Assembly (NCBI GenBank): GCA_965112735.1
Contig: OZ218964.1
Span: forward strand, 1,674,001 to 1,738,000
Length of the DNA stretch: 64,000 nt
Reading direction: 5' to 3'
DNA from: Phaeosaccion multiseriatum
Taxonomy: Eukaryota > Ochrophyta, other classes
The notes beneath the pieces are model-generated. The model ran no database searches and was not told where the DNA came from. It saw only the letters and a program-made list of their open reading frames with translations. Position 1 is the first letter of the stretch, and every line of letters begins with the position of its first letter. Positions 32,428 to 44,005 of the stretch are shown here, piece by piece. A program made the translations under genes and the position numbers.

Positions 32428-33558
32428 ATGGCAAGTGCACAAGCAGTAGTAGCAGTAGGAGAGGAGGAGGTAGAAGACGTGTGGGATGACGACGCAATCT
32501 TGAGGGCTTTTGACAATGCGCTGAGCTCACACCGCCTCCAAAGCCAAGCAGGCGAGGTAAGTGGAGGGTCGAGGACAACCCCCTGTGTGTCTCTCTCACC
32601 TTTAATCCCCTCCTTGCCCTCTTTTCAGGAGAGAAAGGGGGACAAGCAAGAAGCTGCTGGTGGAAAGGTGAGAAGCGTGTCAGGAAACCATTATCTTCTC
32701 TCTGTATCCCGCACTCCTCCTCCCCTCTTACTCTGCTCTGCTGCTTCCACTGGAAAGGCCGCCCGCGATGGGGAGAGCTCAACTGGAGGAGGAGGAGCCG
32801 ATATGGGAGAGTTCGACGCGGCAGACAGTCGATTCTCCAAGCTGCTGCAGCGAGGAAGCAAGGCAAGGGAGCAAGAAGGCATTCCCGGAGAGTGGGAGAC
32901 TGTGGTGGTCACGCCACCATCCGTCGGTCGCGGGCATGCGCAGCAGCAGCCAGTAACTGCAGACGCCGTATCGCCGGAGGAGCAGGCATGGCAGCAGCAG
33001 CAAGAGCGTGCGGCCTGGCAGGAATACTATCAGCAGCAACAGCAACAGCAGCAGCCCGCCGGCCCCCCTCCCCACCACGCTCCACGAGAGGCGCTGAGCA
33101 TGATCCAAGACGACGCACTCGCAGACCTCCTCCTGGCGTGGTACTACAGGTGAGAGCAGAGCATAAGCATACTTGATTGAGGCTTCTAATAGGGTCGCTA
33201 AGGGTCGCGCGCCATGTGTCGGTCTCGGAAGGCCAGCAGGACCTTGACGTTGCTCGACCCCCCGCCCCAGCAACAGGAGTTCTTTGGGGCAGGACAGAGA
33301 TGTGCCCAGTCGCGCCACGTGCTTGTTTACAAGGGGAGGGGCAAACAACACGTGACTAGCCTTCTTTCCTACCCTGTTCGATAACGCCGTGCCTTTTGGT
33401 GTTTTCTTTCCTCCCCCCTCTCGACCACCCCAACCACCAGCGGCTACTACACGGGCAAGTACACAGAGCGTCGCGAGGCGGCGGCCAGAAGCGGTGCCCA
33501 TCTCCCTCCTGCTCCGCCCCCTCCTCCCCCTCCTCCGAGGGGTCCTCTCCACCCCTGA
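32428..33558 (+). CDS. SMN (survival motor neuron) homologue without Tudor domain, 225 aa
   Basis: SMN binds Gemin2 and oligomerises to load Sm proteins on spliceosomal snRNAs. Exons: 32428-32556, 32629-32667, 32758-33149, 33441-33558; total 678 bases with stop. The Gemin2-binding helix is near residues 17-35 (VWDDDAILRAFDNALSSH, close to the animal VWDDTALIKAYDKAV). The C-terminal YG box crosses the last intron: ADLLLAWYY then SGYYTGKY, with the Tyr/Gly spacing of the self-association zipper. Between them are a Trp-containing segment (GEWETVVVTPP) and a poly-Gln stretch. No Tudor domain is recognisable, as in fission yeast SMN. The short second exon stays in frame if its flanking intron is retained, so two isoforms are conceivable. 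The C-terminal tail is Pro-rich. Confidence 0.85.
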
Positions 33559-33940
33559 GGAGACTGGGGGAGCTCCGGAAAGAACAAGAGCCCACTCGGC
33601 GCGAGCACGCAGGACGCCTACTTGCTTCTTCCTTCTCGCAAAGGAGGCAGCACGACGCGGGCGCTGCCGGTTCTTTCTTCTCCACGGGCCTGAAGCTGAT
33701 CCAACGAGAGTTGATCCAGAGGTCAGCCTGCGCCGCTGAGGGCGGGGTGGACAAAGAGGCAAGGGGACAGGAGAAGGGGACCAGGGCCGTCCGTCCGCGA
33801 CCGGTCCACGAGGCGATGGATGCGCTGCTGCGGTGTGTTGTCTGGGGGGGGGGGCGAGATACGTACACACTCAGTACGCACTCAGTACGCCCATTGCCTG
33901 ACCTTTGCCCTGCGTGGGATGGGAACCAGTCACAAACACA

Positions 33941-34010
<70 letters not shown>

Positions 34011-35046
34011 ACACAAGAGAGAGAAGAGAGAGAGAGAAGGGGGAGAGATGGTGGCATGTGCGACGGTCGGTTTGGAGCTGCGCATTGCGGCTAGCGTGGT
34101 GCCTTTAGCTGAGCAGGAGAGCATCCCTGTCTGCTTGGCTCCCGTTGAGCGACGCGCCAACGCGTTTCCGTGTGAGGAAAGAGCGTAAGCCGACGTCACT
34201 CCCTCTAGGGTACGGTAAGTTGTCGAGTCGAGGTGTGGAGGGAGTTGTCGCGTGAAGGACCACTCTCTACCCACATCCCGTTGTTACCGCGTGCAACAGA
34301 GACTTACGTGAGTATTTGAGTGAATGAAAGGGGAGATAATTCTACAGCCGTGTGTTGAGCCCTTGCCGCGGTCGAGAGAAGGCAGAGGAGACGCGTGTTC
34401 AAGGTCTATGTGTGTATGCATGTAAAGTACGCATGAGAGACGGAAAGAGGCGCGTTCAATTTCTATGCATGTAAAGTAGGTACTATATATTGATACAAGA
34501 AATGCTTCACTCTTGCCAGCTCCACTCTGTTCTTTCTATACTACGGAGTGGGAATACCAAGAGAGCAACTCGGGGAGGGGAATACCAGATCGTTCTAAGG
34601 CCCCTCGCCCCACGGGCCCATTCATCCGTCTCCACCTCCTCCTTCCATACGCACTCCCCTCTCTGCTCCCCCCCCCCCCCTCTTCCTCTGCTCGGGTTTG
34701 AGCGTCGACAACACCGACCGCTCGATTTTGAGATGATGTAGTTCGACCGAGAAAAAAAAATAGCTCCCCCCTCCCACGGCCTAAATTGTGTGAACAGTGA
34801 ATGAGGAAATATTATGTGCTCGGGTGTGTGAGGAGGGGGGGGGGGTGGTGGTTTGAGAGAGGGAAGGGGGTCGACCATAACAGAACACGTCCGCCCTACC
34901 CAACGGCCCGCCCTCTGATGATGTGCTGCAGCTGCGTCGTCTCGCTTCCACAATTGCCTCCCCCTCCCACCTCCCAACTCGCGCTAGAGACGCGCGCCCG
35001 CGGGGATGATGCTGAGGGTGCGCGCGCGCGTTCATGCGCGGAACAT
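33559..35046. other. Intergenic between SMN and the Rieske gene
   Basis: About 1.5 kb between genes whose 3' ends face each other. An open frame continues to about 34090 but resembles no family, and its end is the CA repeat, so I treat it as 3' UTR or chance. A (CA)n tract lies at 33946-34002, a C run at 34670-34681 and a G run at 34835-34846. I see nothing else. Confidence 0.55.
33946..34002. repeat. (CA)n microsatellite
   Basis: About 28 CA units followed by CGCACACGACACAAG, downstream of the SMN stop codon. Confidence 0.95.
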
Positions 35047-36597
35047 TTAGTAGTAGTCGCCAGTCGCCTTGCCCTGTGCGTCGAGCAGGCCTGACCAGTA
35101 GTTTGTCTCGAACTGCAGCTTGAGGTTACGGTTGATGCGCACCTCGATGTTTCCGCGGCTTGCGCGCACGTTGAACACGGCAAGGTTCCTTGGGGGCTCA
35201 AGCTTTCCGAGCACAAGGGGTCCCAGCACTGGGGGGAAGGGGCACCAGTCTCCAACCACCTCTCCAGTCTCCAGTGAGAAAGACGTCTTGTGCAGAGGGC
35301 ACACCAAGTTCCCCGATGCGCTAACAGATCCCTGGTCTAGGGGTGTGCCCAGGTGGGGGCAGATGTTGGCGGCGGCGTAAATGGCGCCATCTAGGTCGGC
35401 GGCAATGAGCAGCTGCAGGCCGTCCGTCTCCACAGGCACAAGCTCTCCGGCCGCGATCTCAGACGTCTTCAACACAGGCACCCACTCCTCCTGTGAGTGG
35501 CCGAGGAAGGGGGCGGGGAGGGATGGGCAGGGAGGAGAGAAGAGAAACCGCGGGGAGGCAGAGACAAGCATGTACGTAAGACGACGGGAGAACATGAGCG
35601 GCCACACAAAATAGTAGGCGTTGGCCAAGGCCGTGTAGAGCGAGCATCCGACTCTACCAGCCACAGCAGCAGGGCCGCAGTCGCAGGCACCACGTCTGCA
35701 AGACTTGCAACCACATACGCACGGCCAAATACCATGCACCACAGAGAAAACACTCCCCTCTCTGTCGCCTTCCATTCACTGCATTCACAAGTGGTCCATT
35801 TCGCAAGCTATCCAATCGCAAACAGGAACTGTTCACCGCTACACGACGCACCTTTGTCTTCACTGCTGCCATTCTAGTGCCTGAGCGTTGGACGGGCATG
35901 CCAACCCTGAGGGTGTTGGTGGTGACTGCGAGGGAAGGCGGGAAAGGAGTGGAGAGAGAGGAGCAGCAGGAGCAGTGGGGCGGGTCAGGCCCAGGGGCGG
36001 AGTAAAGTAAAGGCGGCATCTGCAAGACAGCTCTGCGCTTCATTCTCTTTCACAACCACAGTAGTGGCACCAAGCGTGTGCCACGTGAGATTGCACTCCA
36101 GGCAGCTCCTCCCGGCCTCGCATATCACACCGTTCCCCACCCTCCAGAGAACGAATTACAATCTCCAGCTGGAACGCTCCCACAGCACTTGGAGAGAACG
36201 AAAGGCGCCTCAAGGCCAGTGTGCATCGCATCCCTCCTGCTGATGCTTGCTCTGGGGGGCGGCTTGCCTCTCGCGCAGCTCCCTCCTTCACGCTGAGGTA
36301 CGTACTCAAAACATGCGCACTCCTCAACGTAGGAAGGAAAAAGAAATCCAGGGAACCACAGTCCGCCGTGGAACCAGGTCGTCCCTTTCCAGGCACCCCA
36401 CCATCACGTCCCCTCTAAGCCCTACCCAGCAACGGCGAAGGCTTGGCCCCCCTGCGTGGCCGTTCTGCTGGTGTTGGCCGATTCCTGCTCGACCTTTGGC
36501 TCATGCTCATACAGCCAAAGCCCCCCCGCATCTTACCAAAAGCATCAGCGCTGAGCCCCAAGGTAGCAGTGACGGCAATCAAAGAGGTAACCTTCAT
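35047..36597 (-). CDS. Plastid-targeted Rieske [2Fe-2S] protein, 192 aa
   Basis: Probable plastid electron-transfer or thylakoid-associated Rieske ferredoxin. Exons: 36597-36537, 35925-35852, 35490-35047; phases fit and the total is 579 bases. Exon 1 is a clean signal peptide ending ADAF at residues 17-20, the heterokont plastid cleavage motif; exon 2 supplies a short basic transit peptide with hydroxylated residues. Exon 3 is the folded protein: EEWVPVLKTSEI start, then cluster ligands Cys89-X-His91 (CPHLGTPL) and Cys109-X2-His112 (CPLHKTSFSLETGE), 17 residues apart. No transmembrane helix is evident after the signal. It is too small for the cytochrome b6f Rieske subunit and lacks that subunit's membrane anchor. 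The YWSGLLDAQG tail may relate it to the TEF5/PSB33 group of algae and plants; that link is from memory and weak. Confidence 0.85.
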
Positions 36598-37600
36598 GGT
36601 GGTATGTGTGAAGAGGCAAAGACAGGAGCGACTGAAATGGATGGTGAAATGATCCAAAGCCTCAACCCACATCGTCAAAAAAAAAACCCGAGGGGAGCCG
36701 ACCCTTACGTGACCCTTAGGTAAGAGTTCAACGCTTCATTTATTTTGTCCACGTATGTGTTTGTCACAAAACCGCGACCGCGGCTCATCGGCTCAGACAA
36801 TTCAGGCCAATCACTCTTCATCTTGGTAGCTTAATCCCACGTTGCTCTTCACCCAGAATCTCGAAGCCGGGGAAGGGGGGGGGTTGTTCGATACGCGATT
36901 TAATTTGCCGATCTTCTCGATTATGCTCAATTCAACATTTACGCTTCCCCTCTCCTCTCTCTCTCTCTCTCTCTGTGCCCTTTCTACCGCCCTGTGCAAG
37001 CTTTCCAAAAGCTCGACAGGCATGTATATATATATACGTACATAACACCAACCATCTCATCTGACCGAGTACTTCAGGACGATGAAGCGGACGAGGATGG
37101 AGGATGGTGTATGCAATCGAAACGCAATCGAGCCCGCAGACCGACCCCGGCTTTTCGCTCCTTCGCTTCCTTCGCTTCTGGCGTCTGTGAGGCCAGAACA
37201 AGCCCCACCCTACCGCAGGCCCGACCTCGGCTTTCTCTCCACACCTCTGTGGAGCTCTTGCTGGCTTTTTGTGGAGGCCTGTCTCGTGCACTCGAACGCT
37301 ACCTCGTCCTCCTCCCAGGTGCCTCGTGTGTGTGGCTGCGGAGAGGGGGGAAGGCCAGCTTCTACACCTTGCTGGAAGGCAGACGGAGCCCACGTTCGTA
37401 CCCGAGCAGTCCCCGACAGTGCCGACCAACTCCAAAGGGGCTTGTGGCTGCCCAGGCTCAGTGCGTACAGGTGTGCGTAGGTACGAAGGTAGGTAGGTAG
37501 GGGGGGGGGGGGGGGCGGAGAAGCAATGCCTCATGCTCCACCCAGTGCATTGTTGCTCCACCACTGTCCGCCACGGTCACTACGTACTTTCCCTAATTGC
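36598..37600. other. Intergenic between the Rieske gene and the NEK-like gene
   Basis: Upstream of the Rieske start codon and downstream of the NEK stop (both on the minus strand). A run of A at 36676-36685, TATATATATACGTACATAA at 37026-37044 and a G run at 37500-37515. Open frames exist on both strands around 37.0-37.5 kb, but none has a recognisable domain or clear splice structure. Confidence 0.55.
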
Positions 37601-38316
37601 TTACCCCACCCCCTCCTCGAACCTCTCTTCGCACGCCAGCAGCTGCAGCAGCACGGGCAGGTGCGTGAGCGCGTGCGCCCCTCCGAGTATGCGCTCCATG
37701 TCCCCCGTGAGGCGTTCATCGTCCTCGCAGCCCCGCACCTGCTTGAGGTACCTGTGGGCAGGGCAGGGTAGGGGTATACGCGCAAGGTGGAGGTACATGG
37801 GTAGGGTAGAGGCATATGGGTGGGGCAGGGTAAAGGTATATGGGTAGGGCAGGGTAGAGGCATAAGGGCAGGAAAGGGTAGATGTATATGGGTAAGGTAG
37901 GGTAGAGCATATGGGCAGGGCAGGATAGAGGTGTATGGGCAGGGCAGGGTAGAGGTATGGGCAGGGTAGGGTAGGGTAGAGGTGTATGGGCAGGGCAGGA
38001 TAGACGTGTATGGGTAGGGCAGGGTAGAGGTGTATGGGCATGGTAATGTGTAAGGGGGAGGGAAGGGTGGAGGGATATGGGTAGGGCAAGGTAGAGGTGT
38101 AGGGGTAGGGCAGGGCAGGGCAGGGTGGGTAGGCAGGTAGGTAAGGAAGTGTTCGTTCAATGGACGGCACGCCAGAGTAAGTAAGTCCAAGAGTAGCCCC
38201 ACACGAGTACGCCCCAAGTGGATGGCGCACCCAGAGAACGACGCCCGACTTTGGACCTCTCCTCAACAGAACCAACAAAAGCACCAACACAAACAACGGC
38301 AACGGCAACGACGACG

Positions 38317-38394
<78 letters not shown>

Positions 38395-38597
38395 GGTGGG
38401 GGGGGGGGAGGAGGACCAAAAGCTCCCAACACCTTTGCCCTTGCACTAGCTTGCTGGCTTGCCTGTATGCTTTGAGGAAGGTGGCCAGGCCGAGCTGCTC
38501 CTCCAGGTGCATACGGAGGGCCTCGATGCGGTTGCCGGTGGAGTCTTCCGGCCTCACCAGCACCTCCTGTGTCGTGATGCAGTACAGCGGGTGAGTG

Positions 38598-38640
<43 letters not shown>

Positions 38641-39753
38641 GAGAGAGAGAGACCCGTTGGAGTGGAGGGGGTGAAGGAATATCTCGAGCAATACAATACA
38701 AAGAATGGGAGAGTGGGAGAGGGGAGAGAAGGCAGGGCAAGGACGCAATAGACACTAGAGGAGGGAAAGATGGCAGCTGACATCACACCGGCGGCGGCCA
38801 ACACACGACAGGATTGCCCTTCCTTCCCCACCTGTTGGGTCTCCGGACGCAGTACGAGCCCCGCAATGGTCGCGTTCCAATTCAGAGTGTCTCTCGAGGG
38901 TGAAGAAGGCTCTCCAACAGCCTCCTCCTCCTCCTCCTCCTGCTTCTCCTCCTCCTCCTGCTCCTTCTTCTCCTTCTCCCCCTCGCCCTCCTTTTCCTCC
39001 ACATCCTCCTCCTTCTCCTCCTTCTCCTCCTCCTCCTCCTCCTCCTCCTCCTCCTCCTCCTCCTCCTCCTCCTCCTCCTCCTCCTCCTCCTCCTCCTCCT
39101 CCTTGTCAACGTCATCGCCCTTCCTATTTGTGTCCTCACTTCTCTCCGCCCAGCCTCCTTCCTTCTCCTCGCCAATCAGGAGCGTCTCCTTGCTGAAGGT
39201 GGCCAGCAGTGAAAGGCCCTGAAGCTGCATTCCCGAGAACGTCAGCTGCCCTCCCCCTCCTCCACCTCCCCCCCCCCCTCCGCCCTCTGCAGGGATGGTC
39301 ACTTCTGAGGACAGGGCCAACGAGGGGTCACCGCCCTCACCACCACTCTCATCACCACCGTTGTCATCCCCATCGGCATCTCCTCCAAGGCCGCTAGGCT
39401 GCGGGCTGAGTGACACACCATCGGCTCGGCCGCTAGAGGCCTTGGAGAGCCCCTCCGCTTCGCCGCCCCCATTCCCCTGGACCTCGCCCTCCTTGCCCTC
39501 TCCCTTCTCCTCCTTCTCCTTCTGCCTCTCCTCCGTGTCCTTCTGCTCTTCCCTCTCCTCCGCGCCTTGCTTGTCCTCGCCGGACAGAAGCGCGGGGGCA
39601 GGGGCAGCAGGAACGCCGAGGCGCTCGCCAGTATCCCCTCTTTCCGCCGCCTTCCCTTCAGCCGTCCCTTCCACTGCAAAAGCGCCTCGCTCTACGGCAT
39701 CACTCTGTTTCTCTTCATCCTTCGAAACCTTCGCGTCCTCCGCAGCAGGAGCA

Positions 39754-39787
<34 letters not shown>

Positions 39788-41442
39788 CCGCGGCAAGGTC
39801 AGTGCCCTTACGCCCTCCCCCTGCCCCTCCCCCTGCCCCTCCCTCCGCCTTTCCCTCCTCCTCATAGAAACCAAAATCATCATCAAAATAAGCAACACCA
39901 TCACCATTACCCTCGTCGTCGTCGTCGGAGGAGGAGGAGGAGCTGTCGCTGCCCAGCTCCAACACCTCCTGCATCTGACGCAAGATGGCCTGGTACTCGT
40001 CCGTCGACCCGTGGAGTCGCATGTCTTCCATTCCAAAGCTCTCGCTACCTTCCAAGTCGCCACTCTCACTCTCGTCGCCCCTGTCGCCCTCGTGAGAAGC
40101 AGCATGCCCATGCATCTCCACCCCCCCTTCTCTGGCATACGAAGAAAAATCCTCTCCATGTACTTCCACCCACCCGTCCCCTGCTGCCGCTGGACCCCCC
40201 CCTCCCTCCTCCCCCTCCCCCTCCCCCTCCTCCCCCTCCTCCTCCTCCTCCTCCTCCTCCTCCTCCCCCTCCTGGCGGGCAGTCCCCCCACCATTGCCTG
40301 CCCCCACTACCATCATCATCGCCTCCTCCCTCCCCTCGGCCTCGGGGTCGTCTTCATCGTCCGACATATTTCCGCTTATCACCCTGTGAAGCTCCGCCAC
40401 CACCGAGGGCTCCTCCAAGATGCCGTGTTGGCCAATCGCGTCGCGGAGGAGAAGATTGATGCGCTCATTCTCCCCCTCCTCACCCTCCTCCTCGTCCTGT
40501 TCCTCCTCCCGTTCATGCTCCTTCTGCTCTGTCATGCGTTGCTCCAGCAGTGCCAGGTACTCATCATCACCTTCCAGCCCCCCGGCCATGCCCATGCCCA
40601 TCCTTCCCATACCCTCCTCCCCGTCGTCCATCATGTCAGCCCCCCCTCCTCCTCCGCCGCCTCCTCCTCCTCCTCCTCCTCCTCCTCCTCCTCCTCCTGC
40701 TGCGGCAAAGGCATCGGCTGCACCTAAGCTCGACACGGGGGTGGTCGGCATTGGCATCCTGGTCACAGAAGCAGTAGCAGCCACCTGAATGCTGACGTCA
40801 ATCTCATCACCTTTGCTCCCTCGCCTCTCCCTCTCCCTCCTGCCCCTGGCTATCATTGCCTTGAGAGCTGTGCGCTCCTTATCCTTCTCCTTCTTAAGCG
40901 CCCTCGCCCTCTCCGAAAAAGGATCGAGAGGTTCGGATGACTCCACCCTCGGTGATGACTTGGCCTTTCCTCTGCCCGCACCCCTGCCCACCCCCGCTCC
41001 CGCCCTTGCCAAGGAGGCCTTCTCCCCCTCCCCCCCCTCCTCCATCCTGGGGGTTAGGGGCTTGAGAGCAAGCGTTCCTACCCCGGCCCCTGCTCCCATC
41101 CCTGCTCCTCCTGACCTGCTGCCGCCCGCGCCGCCGCCCCCTTCCCCCTCCTCAGAGGCCAAAGCCCTTCGCTTGGCGGCAATGAGTGCGCGCATTTCGC
41201 TTCTGCTTGAGTCTCTCTCATGCCTGAGCTTGGCGATACGCTCGTCGTGCGCTGTCCCGTACCCTCGTGGCGTTACGCTTCCCTTCCCTCCTAGCCCCTC
41301 TCCTGCCCCTCCCCCACCTCCTCCCAGAGCACCGTCCAGGAGCCGCTTGCTTTCCACCTCCGACGAGTGTCTTCGCCCTTGCCCAGGACCCGCCTCCCCT
41401 CCTGCGCCGCCCCCTCCCTTGGCCGCGCGTCGAGGGGTATGA

Positions 41443-41475
<33 letters not shown>

Positions 41476-43937
41476 ATCACCAACTGCTGCTGCTGCCGGC
41501 TCGGCGAGGGCCGATGCCTGGGGCTGGCCTTCGAGGAGGGCACACTGCGATCTGTGCCGCTTCCTCTCTCTCTCCTTGGCGTCCCTCTGGCTCGTGCGTG
41601 CTCCCCCAGCGCAATGGGGGAGTGCGCCAGACAGTCGATCTGCTGCTTCAGTGCCGCCATGTCCAGCCTCCTCTGCTCCATGCCAGCGCCCTCCCTGGCC
41701 ATATGTGGGTGCAAAGAGCGCCCGGGGGGGGGAGGGAGGGAAGAGAAGGGGAGTGGACGAGCCAAGAAAGAACCATGAGGAAGTTAGTGGGGAATCACTG
41801 CCACGTCACGTGTGCGTGTGTGTATGTGTGTGTGAGAGAGAGAAGGTGTGTGGCAAAGCTTCGACTCACCGCGAGCTGAGCACCTTACGCGGCGGAGACA
41901 GCGAAGCCTCGTCCGAACTTCTGCCGCCTTCCTTCCGCTCCTCCTTCCCCTGGCCCTCGCCCCCGGAAAGAGATCCGTCAGAATGGCCCTCTGCATCTTC
42001 CTGGCCACCTCCTGTGCCCACTCCTGTGCCCACTCTGGTGCCCCCTGCGGCGCTGCCGTGCCCTATGTCAACGGGACTGGAGCCGCACGGCGACAGATTC
42101 GTCCCTTCTCCCCTTTGTCCTCCTCCTCCTCCTGCTCCTCCTCCTCCTCCTCCTCCTCCTCCTCCTCCTCCTCCGGTGGCAGGGGTGGGGGAGGAGGGCC
42201 GTAGCGGGGATCGTCGAGGGCTGCGAGAGCCTCTCGCCTCGGAGCCGTCGTTACTGACGTGCCCCACCTTGGACTTGAGCGCCACCATCTTCTGCTCCAA
42301 GTCTCTGAACCACCCCTTGGCCAGGTCCAGCTTGGCACGTGGGGAGTGACCACCACCACTTCCACCACCACCACCACCACCACCAGCAGCAGCAGCACCA
42401 CCACCACCACCACCACCAACGGCGGCTAGCGGAGACGGCGTTGACGAGTCAGTGGGGCTTGCGGTGAGGCTGTCCACCTCTGCGTAGCAGCTGCCGGATG
42501 GAGAAGGAGGCCCTCGAGGCTCGTGACGCTGTTGCTGCTCTGCTTCCTCGCCCTCTCTTCTCTCTTCCTTCTCCTCTCCCTCCTCCTCTCCCTCCTCCTC
42601 CTCCTCCTCTTCCTCCTCCTCCTCCTCCTCCTCCTCCTCCTCCTCCTCACTCTCCTCGCTCCTTTCCTCTTCCGATGCACCACCGTCATTGCTGCGACGG
42701 TGCCTGGCGACTTCGACGGGGTCCATCGCCATAGGGAGATTGAGGCTCTCGTTCATCCTGCACCGGTTGGTGGAGACCTTCGCCTCTTCCTCCGGCCCCT
42801 TCGGTCCTCTCCTCGGCTGCCGTGCACCGTCCTGTCTCGCTCCGCTGTTCCTATCCCCACCTCCATACTTCTCTTCTGCCGCTTCTAGTGCTCGTGCTGC
42901 TCGTGCCACTCTTTCTGGTGTTGGTGCTGGTGCGGTCGGGGAAGCAGAGGCCGCAGAAGAATGCGCGTTCCCTGCTGCTAGGTCGGGCACAAACGCTGGG
43001 GGCAGATCCAAGCTCTCCCTCTTCACTCTTGCAGGGGCCTCTCCGCCCTGCTTTTCTCCATCCCTACCTCCTGGACCTGTTGGTGAAACAGCTGCTGCCA
43101 ACTTGGCCTCCGCCGCTTCAGCGTCCTTCGCTCGTCCCTCTCGGTCACGGGGCTTGGGAATGGAAGTGGCAGCAGCAGCAACAACAACAGCAACAGCAGC
43201 AGCAGCAGTAGGAGGAGGAGCGGAGACCTCGGACGCAGCGACGGCTGAAGAGACAGCTGCCACAGCGGCTGCCGCTGCTTTGGCTGCAGCTGCTCCTTTT
43301 GCCGCTGCCGCCTCGGCTCTGGCGGTGGACAAAGAGTCGTGTGCTGCGGGGATGCCGAAGATTGCTCTCGCCGCCGCTCTCCGCTGCAAGACTTCCTCGT
43401 TCTCTGCCCTACTCCTGCTGCTGGCCTGTGCCACGCCAGATTCTTTCGTCTCTCTGCCCCCCCCCACCCCTCCTGCAAAGTCCGAGACAGCCCGGCCAAG
43501 GCCCTTTGAAGGAATGGCAGCCGCGGCTGCAGAGGGGGCAGGGGCGCCGCGAGGAGTTACTCGGGCCGAGGAAGGCGAGGCAACAGCAACAGGGCCTCGA
43601 GGGACAATGATCATGCCTTTGGCGACGGCCTAAGAGGAGGAGGAGGAAGAGGAGGAGGAGGAGGAGGAGGAGGAGGAGGAGGAGGAGGAGGAGAAGGAGG
43701 AGAAGGAGGAGGAGGAGGAGGAGAAGGAGGAGGAGGAGGAGGAGGAGGAGGAGGAGGAGGAGGAGGAGGAGGAGGAGGAGGAGGAGGAGGGAGCAAGCGA
43801 AAGCATAAGCGGGGGCAAGTGAAGACAAACGAACAGGAAGAGAAGAGGCCCTCGTGTGGTGCGCGTCGAATGCAAGCGGACAGCAATCTACGACAGTCTG
43901 ACTTAGGGCCAGAGGGAACGCAGGAGGGGGGGGGGGA

Positions 43938-44005
<68 letters not shown>

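Noticed and set aside
33396-34094. 232-codon frame downstream of the SMN stop
   Set aside because: It overlaps the SMN last exon in another frame, ends in the CA repeat as poly-Thr/His, and has no recognisable domain.
36932-37564. Open frames on both strands between the Rieske and NEK genes
   Set aside because: No domain, no convincing start or splice context; one ends inside a G run.
38218-38475. Poly-Thr/poly-Gln frames over the (AAC)n tract
   Set aside because: Direct translation of an intronic microsatellite on the antisense strand.
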